NCBI RefSeq assembly: GCF_019331675.1 | Contig: NZ_JAHBBJ010000005.1 | Coordinates: 1 to 64,000 of the forward strand | From: Bifidobacterium miconisargentati | GTDB lineage: Bacteria; Actinomycetota; Actinomycetes; Actinomycetales; Bifidobacteriaceae | DNA length: 64,000 nucleotides | Direction of reading: 5' to 3' | Shown here: piece by piece, positions 1 through 8,286 of the stretch | Position numbering within the stretch: the stretch's first letter is position 1 | Layout of the letters: each line of letters opens with the position of its first letter | Notes under the pieces: model-generated | Databases searched by the model: none | What the model was told of the DNA's origin: nothing | What the model saw: only the letters and a program-made list of their open reading frames with translations | Program-made: the position numbers and the translations under genes

Positions 1-2
1 CC

Positions 3-92
3 CGCGCCCTATGCGATGCGATCATCGGCGTCAGCGAGACCCATAAAATCGACGAACACCGCCCCCGTCACGCGAAGACCCGACCATTCTGA
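3..92 (+). CDS. Possible 3' end of an unidentified gene
   Basis: The reading frame starting at base 3 is open to a TGA at 90-92 and encodes 29 residues, ending in a basic stretch (HRPRHAKTRPF). The start lies outside the window. I do not recognise the protein. The opposite strand is also partly open here, so even the coding strand is uncertain. Confidence 0.3.
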   Translation, partial: RALCDAIIGVSETHKIDEHRPRHAKTRPF

Positions 93-96
93 CCGG

Positions 97-211
97 TCTA
101 AAACACCACGTTTGGTTCCTATAGCCCGGAACGACTTCCGCGCCCACGTCGAATGGAGCCAAACCAACTAGAAACCGGAATCTAAAACACCACGTTTAGT
201 TCCTATAGCCC
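97..211. repeat. Pair of 31-bp direct repeats
   Basis: Bases 97-127 and 181-211 are the same 31-bp sequence with a single difference (G at 114, A at 198). They begin TCTAAAACACCACG and end TTCCTATAGCCC. The copies start 84 bp apart. The sequence between and around them is unrelated and no gene is seen here. With only two copies and a 53-bp gap this is not a convincing CRISPR array. It could be a protein binding site or the remnant of a mobile element. Confidence 0.6.
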
Positions 212-234
212 CGACTTATCTGTTTGATAAAGCA

Positions 235-266
235 AAAGGGCTGGAACCTTTCGGTTCCAGCCCTTT
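235..266 (-). terminator. Terminator of tRNA-Leu
   Basis: A 14-bp perfect stem (235-248 with 253-266) closes a TTTC loop. Read on the minus strand it ends in a T-rich stretch just beyond the tRNA 3' end, as expected for an intrinsic terminator. Confidence 0.75.
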
Positions 267-271
267 CTTGC

Positions 272-357
272 TGGTGCGAGTGGGGGGAGTTGAACCCCCA
301 CGAGCATACACTCACTGCCACCTGAAGACAGCGCGTCTACCATTCCGCCACACTCGC
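272..357 (-). tRNA. tRNA-Leu (anticodon CAG)
   Basis: The minus strand folds as a class II tRNA. The 7-bp acceptor stem is GCGAGTG/CACTCGC. The anticodon stem CTGTC/GGCAG holds the loop TTCAGGT, giving anticodon CAG. There is a long variable arm, a T arm of GGGGG-TTCAACT-CCCCC type, and an encoded CCA at 272-274. The length is 86 nt including CCA. Confidence 0.93.
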
Positions 358-369
358 AGACAATCGACT

Positions 370-398
370 AACTTACACCCTCATCGCGGATTGTACAA
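370..398 (-). promoter_or_regulatory. Promoter of tRNA-Leu
   Basis: On the minus strand TTGTAC (complement of 393-398) and TAAGTT (complement of 370-375) are separated by 17 bp. The -10 box lies 12 bp before the tRNA 5' end. Confidence 0.55.
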
Positions 399-513
399 TC
401 CTCGGCGTGTCGCGCCGGAATCCCAGTATTTCCAAGGCATCGCTAACACATGTCCGGAATGCTGCAGTCTGACCGTCTTGTGCGATGCGGTCATATTGCG
501 GAGAACATACGAA

Positions 514-552
514 GACTCCCCTCAGCCGGCCGCATGCAGGATGAGGGGAGTC
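514..552 (-). terminator. Hairpin downstream of tgt
   Basis: An 11-bp perfect stem (GACTCCCCTCA at 514-524 with TGAGGGGAGTC at 542-552) lies 40 bp past the tgt stop codon. It is probably its terminator, although the T-run is weak. The stem sequence resembles the outer arm of the CTCCCCTC repeats seen elsewhere in the window. Confidence 0.5.
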
Positions 553-594
553 ATCAGTCGAATCCGATGCCGCCATACGCGGCCGCTTACAGGA

Positions 595-1920
595 TCACAG
601 CCCCGGCTTGCGCTCGCCGTTGCCGTAGAAGCGGGTCAGCGTTTCGTCGCGGAACTCGTCGAAGTAGCCGCCGTCGATGGAGGCGCGGATGTCGTTCAGC
701 AGCTTCACGAAGAAGTGCTCGTTGTGGATGGTGGCCAGCGTGAACCCGTTGAACTCGCGGGCGCGCAGCAGATGATCCACATACGCGCGCGAATAGTGCT
801 GGCAGGTGTAGCAGTCGCAGCCCTCCTCGAGCGGCCCGAAATCGAACTTGTGCTGCGCGCGCTTGATGTTGTACCGGCCGGCGCGTGTGTAGATGGCGCC
901 GTTGCGGGCGCAGCGGGCGGGGGCCACGCAGTCGAACGTGTCGCCGCCGTTCTCCACGCATGCGAAGATGTCGTCCACGGAGGCGATGCCGAGCACGTGG
1001 CGCGGGCGGCTCTCCGGCATCGCGTCGCAGATCCACGCGCATGTGTTGCCGATGATGCGCTTCTCGATGGCGCCGCCGATGCCCACGCCGTCGAAGTCCA
1101 GCGAGGCGATCTGTTCGGCCGCGTGACGGCGCAGGTCCTCGTAGTTCGCGCCCTGCACCACGCCGTACAGCGCCTGGTACGGCTTGCCCAGTCGTTCGGC
1201 GGTCAGCCGCTCGTGCTCGGCCACGCAGCGCTTGGCCCAGCGGAAGGTGCGCTCCACCGAATCCTCCTGGTAGGAGCGCGTGTTCATCAGCGTGGTGAGC
1301 TCGTCGAACGCGAACATGATGTCCGCGCCGAGCTTGTGCTGGATGCCCATCGAGATCTCGGCGGAGAAGCGGTGCTCGTCGCCGTTCAGTGGCGACTTGA
1401 ACGTCACGCCGTCCTCGTCCACCCAGGCCATGCGTTCCTTGCCCTTGGCGATGATGTCGTCCGACTTCATGCCGGTCACGTCCATCGCCAGCGTCTTCTT
1501 GAAGCCCACGCCCAGCGACATCACCTGGAAGCCGCCCGAATCGGTGAAGGTCGGACCGTCCCAGTTCATGAAGCGCGCGAGACCGCCGGCGGCGTCCAGT
1601 ACGTCCTCGCCGGGGCGCTCGAACAGGTGGAAGGCGTTGGCGAGCAGGCACTGCGCGCCCAGATCCTTCATCTGCTCGGGCAGCACGGCCTTCATGGCGG
1701 CCTGCGTGCCCACCGGCACGAATGCGGGGGTCTTGATATCGCCGTGGGGCGTGTGGATGATGCCGGTGCGGCCGTACCGGGCGCCGTCGCGGCCCAGTCC
1801 CTCGGCCGAGGAGGGCAGACGGGTGATGGTCTCGAAATGGAAGGCGCTGCGATCGCCGGGCTTGCCGGCTTCCGCGCCGCGCGGATGGTCAAGAAGGCCT
1901 GTCGCTGTAGGTTCGCTCAT
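595..1920 (-). CDS. tgt: Queuine/archaeosine-type tRNA-guanine transglycosylase
   Basis: Exchanges guanine at position 34 of GUN-anticodon tRNAs for a queuosine precursor base. The 441-residue product has the bacterial Tgt signature TDSGGFQVMSLG, the active-site region around FAFDELTTL, and a C-terminal zinc site (CDCYTCQHYSRAY followed by a His). The frame is open 93 bp further upstream. I prefer the ATG at 1920 because the family similarity starts nearby and because a -10-like TAAAGT sits exactly 7 nt before it (TTCACA 18 bp further up), which suggests a leaderless mRNA. No queuosine biosynthesis genes are nearby, so the enzyme probably uses salvaged queuine or preQ1 (inference). Confidence 0.93.
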   Translation of the reverse strand: MSEPTATGLLDHPRGAEAGKPGDRSAFHFETITRLPSSAEGLGRDGARYGRTGIIHTPHGDIKTPAFVPVGTQAAMKAVLPEQMKDLGAQCLLANAFHLFERPGEDVLDAAGGLARFMNWDGPTFTDSGGFQVMSLGVGFKKTLAMDVTGMKSDDIIAKGKERMAWVDEDGVTFKSPLNGDEHRFSAEISMGIQHKLGADIMFAFDELTTLMNTRSYQEDSVERTFRWAKRCVAEHERLTAERLGKPYQALYGVVQGANYEDLRRHAAEQIASLDFDGVGIGGAIEKRIIGNTCAWICDAMPESRPRHVLGIASVDDIFACVENGGDTFDCVAPARCARNGAIYTRAGRYNIKRAQHKFDFGPLEEGCDCYTCQHYSRAYVDHLLRAREFNGFTLATIHNEHFFVKLLNDIRASIDGGYFDEFRDETLTRFYGNGERKPGL

Positions 1921-2343
1921 ACGTTTCACTTTAGGCAGAAGGGCCAGAAAATGTGAAGATGTTCGGGCTTTCCGAGTTACGAAGGGCGGTTGAGTGGTGT
2001 TCGGAACATCCATCCGCGTTGCGAGGGGATTCGCTTCTCCTCAACCAACCCGAAATCCGCCGTTTCAAGCCCTTATAAGGCTTTTTGGCAAGGGTGGGGC
2101 AGCCCTTCGTGGCGCAGGTGGATCTCCGGAAAATCCCGAATCGGCCCCTCATAAGCGGGATGCTCATCAGACTCTGCGATGATTACTCATAGACTCCCAA
2201 CCAACGTTCAGAAAACCTCCAGATTGACTGCCTTTACTACAGAGGTAGCGAACGAGAGGCGCGCAGCCCAACGGATTCCGGCAGTGAACGATCCGCAGCC
2301 GCGCGCCGATGAACGTGATTGGAATGTAGACAAAGGAGCAGCA
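1921..2343. other. Intergenic region between tgt and the HtrA-like protease
   Basis: This is a divergent promoter region of 423 bp. On the minus side it holds the tgt promoter. On the plus side TTGACT at 2224-2229 with TAGCGA at 2246-2251 (16-bp spacing) is a possible promoter for the protease. A longer in-frame reading frame starts at 2179 but has no ribosome binding site, so I treat it as untranslated leader. Confidence 0.4.
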
Positions 2344-4296
2344 ATGGCTGACGAATTCAACCCGCAGGGCGTCGACCAGACCCCGCAGAGCAGCAATACC
2401 AATGAGGCCGCGCAGGCCCCGGCCGGGGAGCAGGCAGCCCCCGCCGCCAACGAGGCGTCTGCCCAGCCGCAGACCGAACAGACCGCCGTCACCGAGCCGA
2501 TTCCGGACTACGCCTCCGCCAAGGGCGAGAACACCGTGGTTTCCAGCGCCCCGTCAACGCCGACCACCGCGCTGCCGCACGATTCCGCCGCTCAGGCATC
2601 CCAGACCGCTCCCACGGCCCCGCTCTACCGTCCGGCCCCGGAATACGGCGCCTACGGCCCGGTGCCCACCCAGAACCAGCCGGCCGGCACCCCGAACGCC
2701 AACAACTACCCGTTCGGCGCCCCCGCCGCGCAGAACCAGGCCCCCCAGGGCCAGTCGGGCAACCGCAACCCGTACTTCACCAACAACCCGCAGCCCACCG
2801 GCAACGGCAACCCGTTCGCACCGGCCGGCTCCAACCCCGCCAACGGTCCGCAGAACGGCCAGAACCCCGCCAACAACGGCAACCCGTTCACGAACCCGGC
2901 CCAGGGCGGCATGTTCGTGGGCAACGGCACACCCGGCACCCCGAACGGCAACGGCCCGTTGCCGGGTCAGCCCGGTCAGCCCGGTGTCGGCAAGCCCGTC
3001 TCCAAGACGTTCGGCTACGTGCTCACCGCCGTCATCGCGGCCGTGGTCGCCGCGGCCCTGTGCCTCGGCCTCGGCTTCGCGGCCATCACCAACGGCTGGG
3101 TCTCCGTGCCCAGCACCAGCTCGCTGTCCAGCATCACCTCGAATAAGTCCGGCTCCGGCACGGCCACCGCCAAGAGCGGCGAGGCCGTCGACTGGACCTC
3201 CGTGGCCTCCGACGTGTCCAACTCCGTGGTCTCCATCCAGACCACGCTCTCCAACGGCACGGCCAAGGGCTCCGGCGCCATCCTCGACACCGAGGGCCAC
3301 ATCGTGACCAACAACCACGTGATCTCCGGTGCACAGCAGATCCAGGTGACGCTCGCCAACGGCAACATCTACAGCGCCACCCTCGTCGGCACCGACACCA
3401 CCACCGATCTGGCCGTCATCAAGCTCGACAACCCGCCGAGCGACCTCAAGGCCGTTGAGTTCGCTGATTCCGACAAGCTTGCGGTGGGTGAGAACGTGAT
3501 GGCCATCGGCAACCCGCTCGGCTACGACGACACCGCCACCACCGGCATCGTCTCCGCCCTCAACCGCCCGGTGACCGTGACCGACGACAACAACAACGAG
3601 ATCGTGACCAACGCCGTGCAGATCGACGCCGCCATCAACCCCGGCAACTCCGGCGGCCCGACCTTCAACGCGGCCGGCCAGGTGATCGGCATCAACTCGT
3701 CCATCGCCTCCACCGCCACCTCCTCCGACTCCGCCGGCTCCATCGGCATCGGCTTCGCCATCCCGTCCAACCTGGTCAAGCGCGTGGCCAACGAGATCAT
3801 CAAGGACGGCAAGGTCAAGCACGTCGCCCTCGGCGTGACCATCTCCTCCGCCACCGTCGAGGCGGACGGCGTGACCCGCGGCGGCGCCAAGATCACCACC
3901 CCGTCCACCGGCGGTTCCGCGGTCGTCTCCGGCGGTCCGGCCGACAAGGCCGGTCTCAAGGCCGACGACACGATCGTGGCCTTCAACGGCAACGCCGTGA
4001 ACAACAACTACTCCCTGCTCGGCTACGTCCGCGCCGCCGCCCTCGGCGATAAGGTGACCCTCACCATCGTGCGCAACGGCAAGACCATGGACGTGGACGT
4101 CACGCTGGATCAGGAGGAATCGTCCGTGAACGGTTCGTCCAGCTCCAACTCGAACGGCAACAGCCAGAACAATAACAACAACCAGAACAACCAGAACGGC
4201 AACGGCAACAACGGCTACGGCAACGGCTCCGACGGCAACAGCGACGGCGGCACCGGTGACGGCGGCGGCTTCTCCGACCCGTTCGGCCTCTGGTAA
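2344..4296 (+). CDS. HtrA/DegP-like membrane-anchored serine protease
   Basis: Probable envelope stress protease of the trypsin-like S1C family, 650 residues. Residues 1 to about 215 form a Pro/Asn/Gln-rich, low-complexity cytoplasmic region. One membrane helix follows at about 222-250. The protease domain has catalytic His325 (TNNHVISGA), Asp355 (TTDLAVIKLD) and Ser436 (NPGNSGGP). A PDZ domain lies at about 510-595 and the tail is Asn/Gly-rich. The start is fixed by an AAAGGAG site a few bases before the ATG at 2344. This layout is common in actinobacterial HtrA proteins. The gene is monocistronic, with its own terminator. Confidence 0.92.
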   Translation: MADEFNPQGVDQTPQSSNTNEAAQAPAGEQAAPAANEASAQPQTEQTAVTEPIPDYASAKGENTVVSSAPSTPTTALPHDSAAQASQTAPTAPLYRPAPEYGAYGPVPTQNQPAGTPNANNYPFGAPAAQNQAPQGQSGNRNPYFTNNPQPTGNGNPFAPAGSNPANGPQNGQNPANNGNPFTNPAQGGMFVGNGTPGTPNGNGPLPGQPGQPGVGKPVSKTFGYVLTAVIAAVVAAALCLGLGFAAITNGWVSVPSTSSLSSITSNKSGSGTATAKSGEAVDWTSVASDVSNSVVSIQTTLSNGTAKGSGAILDTEGHIVTNNHVISGAQQIQVTLANGNIYSATLVGTDTTTDLAVIKLDNPPSDLKAVEFADSDKLAVGENVMAIGNPLGYDDTATTGIVSALNRPVTVTDDNNNEIVTNAVQIDAAINPGNSGGPTFNAAGQVIGINSSIASTATSSDSAGSIGIGFAIPSNLVKRVANEIIKDGKVKHVALGVTISSATVEADGVTRGGAKITTPSTGGSAVVSGGPADKAGLKADDTIVAFNGNAVNNNYSLLGYVRAAALGDKVTLTIVRNGKTMDVDVTLDQEESSVNGSSSSNSNGNSQNNNNNQNNQNGNGNNGYGNGSDGNSDGGTGDGGGFSDPFGLW

Positions 4297-4351
4297 ACCC
4301 AGACGTCGCATGACGCTGGGCGGCCAACGCTGAGCGCCATGCCGGACAACC

Positions 4352-4388
4352 AAAGGACCGTGGAGGGCCTGACCCCCACGGTCCTTTT
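4352..4388 (+). terminator. Terminator of the HtrA-like gene
   Basis: The stem AAAGGACCGTGG/CCACGGTCCTTT with a TTTT tail lies 55 bp after the stop codon. Confidence 0.8.
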
Positions 4389-4504
4389 GCGTCTGCGCGT
4401 CGAAAGTCCGGCGTCTCGGGCACCATGGCAGGTGCAACGAACTTGCGATAACTGAATACTTGAGGCTTTGTCCAACCGAGATCGACATGAATCCGATTGA
4501 ACTA

Positions 4505-4548
4505 CCCCTCAGTCGGCTTTGCCGACAGCTCCCCTGACAAGGGGAGCC
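4505..4548. repeat. CTCCCCTC palindromic repeat, copy 1
   Basis: The right part folds into an AGGGGAG hairpin, and an inner stem GTCGGC/GCCGAC is closed by TTT. It is one of about 13 copies of a ~48-bp element in the window. It lies in the 460-bp gene-free stretch 4297-4756, which otherwise contains only the terminator and presumably the promoter of the P-type ATPase. Confidence 0.75.
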
Positions 4549-4756
4549 GAGAATAGGGGCGGTTTTGACAGAGCCATTCTTTACGCCGTGTATCGGAAGG
4601 TCGCGCGGGAGCAGCTTGGGCTTGACAATGGTCCGCTGCCCGGCACAGACGCCGGTGGGTTAACAAGGCGTGACCACAGTGCCGATTCCGGCCGGGCCAC
4701 GCATACGCATACCCCGCACCGCCCGGAAACGGCCCCGTATACGAGTGTAAGGAGCA

Positions 4757-7213
4757 ATGATGAGTGGTCTCATCCGATTCTTCCGACGATTGTTCGCCGC
4801 GGCCGTGCGCGTCTGCCGTCTGGTGCCCATGCTGCCCGTGGTGGTACTCGCCTCGATTCCGCTGGCCTTACTGGGCGACTGGCGGCCGTGGGATGCCGTC
4901 GTCGCTGGCCAGCCCGGTTCGTCCGGCGCGTCTGTGACCTCCCCGATTGCGATTCCCATCCTCGGCGACCCCGGCGTGGGCCAGTGGCTGGTCATCGTAC
5001 TGGTGCTGGTCATCGTGGCCGATACCGTGCGCGGCATGATCGACGACCTGCGCCACGGCCAGGTGGGCGTCGACCTGCTGGCCGTGATGGCGATGCTGTC
5101 CACCGTGGCCGTCCACGAATACTGGGCCAGCTGGGCCGTGACGCTGATGATCACATCCGGCGAGGCCATCGAGGAATACGCGCAGAACAAGGCCGAACAC
5201 AGCCTGACCGCCCTGGTCAAGGCAGCCCCGCAGACCGCGCACGTGGTCACGCTGCCCGGCGTGGGCCGCGACGCCACCGGTAACGCTAACAATGCCCGCA
5301 AGGGCGGTGCCGTTCCCGCTCCCGTTGACGGTTTCCGTCGCACCTCCACGGGTAATCTCGGCTCCCCTCTCCGAGGGGAGCTGTCGGCAAAGCCGACTGA
5401 GGGGAGCCTGCCCGGCGCAACCGCAACGGCTACCGCTGCGTCATCCCCCGCCTGCGTCATCACCGGCCGTGACCCCGAAGCCTGCGACCCGGCCATCGAC
5501 AAGGCGAAAACCGCCATGCGATCCGCCGCGGCATCGTCCGCCGCACAGCGCTTCACCACGGTCCCGGTGAGCGAGGTGCAGCCGGGCGACGTGCTGATGG
5601 TTCTGCCGGGCGAGACCGTGCCGGTGGACGGCGAGCTGCTCTCTGGCACGGCCACGCTGGACCTGAGCGCCATCAACGGCGAACCGGTGCCGCGCGAGGT
5701 GTTCGCCGGTGCCCGCGTGATGTCCGGCGCGGTGAACGGCTCCACCACCCTGACCATGCGTGCCACGCAGGCCGCCGCCGACTCGCAGTACCAGCGCATT
5801 CTCCAGCTCGTGACCGCCGCGCAGGAATCGCGTCCGGCCGTGGTCAAAACCGCCGACCGGCTGGCCGTGCCGTTCACCATCCTTGCGCTGGTCATCGCCG
5901 GCGTGGCTTGGGCCGTCTCCGGCATCCCGACGCGATTCGCGCAGGTGCTGGTGCTGGCCACGCCCTGTCCGCTGCTCATCGCTGCACCCGTGGCCTACGT
6001 GGCCGGCACCGGCCGATTGGCCAAGAACGGCGTGCTCATCAAAACGCAGGACGTGCTGGAGAACCTCGGCCGGGTCACGCAGGTGTTCTTCGACAAGACC
6101 GGCACGCTCACCGTCAAGCAGCCGCAGGTGGTGCGCGTGGAGATGCTGCCGGGTGTTGAGACCCGGCTCAATGAGGACCATGTACTCATGATGGCTGGCG
6201 TGGTCGAGGGCTATTCGGTGCATATCCTGTCCAAAGGCATCGCCAAGGCCGGTGCCGAGGCGATGGGCCGGTTGCGTGCGCGATTCGCGGCCGGGCAGCG
6301 CGCATGCCCGGAGCCGGAGGCCAGCTGGCCCGGTCATGGCCGCGACTATCCGGTGGTCCGCCATGTTGAGGAGGAGGCCGGCAAGGGCGTATCCGGCGAG
6401 GTCAACGGACATATGGTGCGTGTGGGCAGGCTGTCATTCGCGGCGGCTCGCGATGATGGGTTCCTGACGGCGGAGCGCGTCATGAATGACGCCCGCACGC
6501 GGTTCGGGATGCTGGAACCGGATGAGATGGCGTCCTACGTGTCCGTGGACGGTCGTCTGATCGCCCGCATCGTGCTGCGCGACGTGCCGCGCGCCAACGC
6601 CAAGGCGGCGCTCGCCGCGTTGCACGGGCTTGGCGTCTCCAAGCTCACGATGCTCACCGGGGACAAGCGCGCCTCGGCTGAGATCATCGCCCGCGAGGTC
6701 GGCATCGACGAGGTGCACGCCGAGCTGTTCCCGGAAGACAAGGTGGCCGCCGTCAAGGCCGCGACCGCAGGGGCACCGGGTGCCGGAACGCGGATCCGCG
6801 GCGATCGGGCGGACGCAGCGCGCGACGGTGCCGCCGCGGGGAGCCATCGCCATCGCAGGGCCGCCCGTCCGGTCACGATGATGGTGGGCGACGGTGTGAA
6901 CGACGCCCCGGTGCTCGCCGTGGCGGACCTCGGCGTGGCCATCACGGACGGCACCTCCACCGCCGCATCCGAAAGCGCGCAGGTGGTCATCATGAACGAC
7001 GACATCGCCGCCGTGCCGCGCGCCATCGCCATCGCCCGCCGCACCAAGCGCGTGATGCTCCAGGCCGTGATCGCGGGACTGGCGCTCGCCGTGATCGGCA
7101 TGGTGGCCGCCGCCTTCAACCTCATTCCGGTGGTGGTCGGCGCCTTCCTGCAGGAGGCCATCGACGTGGTGAGCATCCTCTGGGCCCTCACCGCCGTTCT
7201 CGACCGCGACTGA
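4757..7213 (+). CDS. P1B-type heavy-metal-translocating ATPase
   Basis: Pumps a transition metal across the membrane at the cost of ATP; 818 residues. The phosphorylation site is Asp446 in DKTGTLT, the metal-binding membrane motif is TPC (Cys404), and the hinge is MVGDGVNDAP. The actuator loop reads INGEP where most P-type ATPases have TGE, and the SEHP-type nucleotide-binding motif reads SVHIL, so its Pro is missing. About 90 extra residues (about 175-265) interrupt the actuator domain, and a copy of the CTCCCCTC repeat (5360-5408) is translated in frame inside them. A second, His-containing insertion precedes the hinge motif. Two ATGs (4757, 4760) follow AAGGAG, and the second is better spaced. 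The substrate metal cannot be told. Confidence 0.88.
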   Translation: MMSGLIRFFRRLFAAAVRVCRLVPMLPVVVLASIPLALLGDWRPWDAVVAGQPGSSGASVTSPIAIPILGDPGVGQWLVIVLVLVIVADTVRGMIDDLRHGQVGVDLLAVMAMLSTVAVHEYWASWAVTLMITSGEAIEEYAQNKAEHSLTALVKAAPQTAHVVTLPGVGRDATGNANNARKGGAVPAPVDGFRRTSTGNLGSPLRGELSAKPTEGSLPGATATATAASSPACVITGRDPEACDPAIDKAKTAMRSAAASSAAQRFTTVPVSEVQPGDVLMVLPGETVPVDGELLSGTATLDLSAINGEPVPREVFAGARVMSGAVNGSTTLTMRATQAAADSQYQRILQLVTAAQESRPAVVKTADRLAVPFTILALVIAGVAWAVSGIPTRFAQVLVLATPCPLLIAAPVAYVAGTGRLAKNGVLIKTQDVLENLGRVTQVFFDKTGTLTVKQPQVVRVEMLPGVETRLNEDHVLMMAGVVEGYSVHILSKGIAKAGAEAMGRLRARFAAGQRACPEPEASWPGHGRDYPVVRHVEEEAGKGVSGEVNGHMVRVGRLSFAAARDDGFLTAERVMNDARTRFGMLEPDEMASYVSVDGRLIARIVLRDVPRANAKAALAALHGLGVSKLTMLTGDKRASAEIIAREVGIDEVHAELFPEDKVAAVKAATAGAPGAGTRIRGDRADAARDGAAAGSHRHRRAARPVTMMVGDGVNDAPVLAVADLGVAITDGTSTAASESAQVVIMNDDIAAVPRAIAIARRTKRVMLQAVIAGLALAVIGMVAAAFNLIPVVVGAFLQEAIDVVSILWALTAVLDRD
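5360..5408. repeat. CTCCCCTC palindromic repeat, copy 2, inside the P-type ATPase gene
   Basis: A full-length 49-bp copy with hairpin CTCCCCTC/GAGGGGAG, inner stem GTCGGC-AAA-GCCGAC, and a third arm GAGGGGAGC. It lies inside the coding sequence and is read through as about 17 residues (SPLRGELSAKPTEGS) without a stop codon. Confidence 0.85.
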
Positions 7214-7238
7214 AGGAGTCACGATAGGTGTGTCATGA

Positions 7239-7261
7239 ACTGAACTTGACTATAGTTCAGT
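7239..7261. promoter_or_regulatory. Inverted repeat upstream of the TetR gene
   Basis: ACTGAACT (7239-7246) and AGTTCAGT (7254-7261) form a perfect 8-bp inverted repeat about 40 bp before the TetR start. It shares ACTGA/TCAGT ends with the two downstream dyads, so it may be an autoregulatory operator. Confidence 0.5.
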
Positions 7262-7299
7262 ACAGGACCCATGCGACACCGCCAATGAAGGAGCACGTC

Positions 7300-7914
7300 A
7301 TGCCTCGCAAGCAGACCGGCAACAAATACCAGCGCATCCCCACGCAGGAGCGACTGCTGCAAATCATCGACGCCGCCACGCTGCTCATCGGCGAATACGG
7401 CTTCCACGGCTTCACCCTGCGCGACGTGGCCAACGAATGCGGCATCACCGAAGGCGGCGTGCTCTACCACTTCAAATCCAAGGACGAATTGCTCATCGCG
7501 GTGCTCAAACACCGCGATGAAGCCGATCGCATGATGCTGTGCGAGAGCCTCGGGCTGGAGAAGCTGGAGGGCGACCCGTTCCCCGTGGGTCTCAAGGATC
7601 TCACCATGGCCACCTGCCGCATGAACATGGAACGTCCGGAGATCGTGCGCCTGTACATGGTGCTGCAGGGGGAGTCCCTGAGCGAGGACCATCCGGCGTG
7701 GAAGTACTTCCAGGACCGCGAGCAGTGGGTGCTCAACGAATACCGACAGGCCGCTAAACGGGACAAGGTTGACAACCCCACGGCCGTGGCCATCGAGGCC
7801 CTTGCTGCCATGGACGGCCTGCAGTTCCGTTGGCTCAGGAGCGGAAGAACCCTTGATTTGGTTGGGCTTTGGAAGCGGTACATCGACCGGGTGATCCCTG
7901 ATTCGGCGGCCTGA
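7300..7914 (+). CDS. TetR-family transcriptional regulator
   Basis: A 204-residue protein with an N-terminal helix-turn-helix (DAATLLIGEYGFHGFTLRDVANECGITEGGVLYHFKSKDELL, typical TetR) and a C-terminal ligand domain. The start at ATG 7300 is supported by GAAGGAG seven bases upstream. It precedes the xylo-oligosaccharide-type ABC operon, and ACTGAGT-N4-ACTCAG dyads lie right after it and in the promoter of that operon. It is therefore probably the local repressor, with a sugar or sugar-derived inducer (inference from position). Confidence 0.88.
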   Translation: MPRKQTGNKYQRIPTQERLLQIIDAATLLIGEYGFHGFTLRDVANECGITEGGVLYHFKSKDELLIAVLKHRDEADRMMLCESLGLEKLEGDPFPVGLKDLTMATCRMNMERPEIVRLYMVLQGESLSEDHPAWKYFQDREQWVLNEYRQAAKRDKVDNPTAVAIEALAAMDGLQFRWLRSGRTLDLVGLWKRYIDRVIPDSAA

Positions 7915-7919
7915 AAAGC

Positions 7920-7939
7920 AACTGAGTAAAGACTCAGTT
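7920..7939. promoter_or_regulatory. TetR-type operator dyad
   Basis: AACTGAGT-AAAG-ACTCAGTT is a perfect 8-bp inverted repeat with a 4-nt spacer, directly after the TetR stop codon. The same half-site and spacing recur at 8165-8182. Confidence 0.55.
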
Positions 7940-7953
7940 AAATATACGAAAGC

Positions 7954-8003
7954 ACACGGGTGCTGTGGCGATTCCTAGTGAATTCGCCACAGCACCCGTG
8001 TTT
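7954..8003 (+). terminator. Terminator of the TetR gene
   Basis: A stem of about 20 bp (ACACGGGTGCTGTGGCGAAT-type arms) is followed by TTTCGTTT. Confidence 0.85.
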
Positions 8004-8160
8004 CGTTTGTGTGGTCATGCCATGATATGGGCAGCATAATCGCTCTGAGGAATAAGCAAAAACCGTTGAAAAATCAGCATTTTGTGCAAAATCATCCTTA
8101 TGTTTGCCTTAACATTCACGCCGGCGCTCCTCAACTTGACTGAGACACGCCGAAATCTAT

Positions 8161-8189
8161 TTGAACTGAGTACTCACTCAGGATATAGT
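8161..8189 (+). promoter_or_regulatory. Promoter with embedded operator for the sugar ABC operon
   Basis: TTGAAC (8161-8166) and TATAGT (8184-8189) are spaced by 17 bp. The dyad ACTGAGT-ACTC-ACTCAGG (8165-8182) fills the spacer, so a bound regulator would block RNA polymerase. The preceding 130 bases hold no gene. Confidence 0.65.
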
Positions 8190-8286
8190 TAAGCCATCGG
8201 TTGAACGAACAGCCGTGGAAACCAACACCATCCACACCAATCAAGCCAAGTCGTTGTTGACGCAGCCAAAGTTCGAGGAGGAACAG

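Noticed and set aside
97..211. CRISPR array
   Set aside because: Only two repeat copies, a 53-bp gap that is too long for a typical spacer, and no cas genes in the window.
2179..2343. Longer start for the HtrA-like protease at 2179
   Set aside because: No ribosome binding site there; the added 55 residues look untranslated, and AAAGGAG fixes the start at 2344.
7920..7939. Rho-independent terminator at the AACTGAGT dyad
   Set aside because: AT-rich short stem without a T-run, repeated in the next promoter; a strong terminator lies just downstream at 7954-8003.
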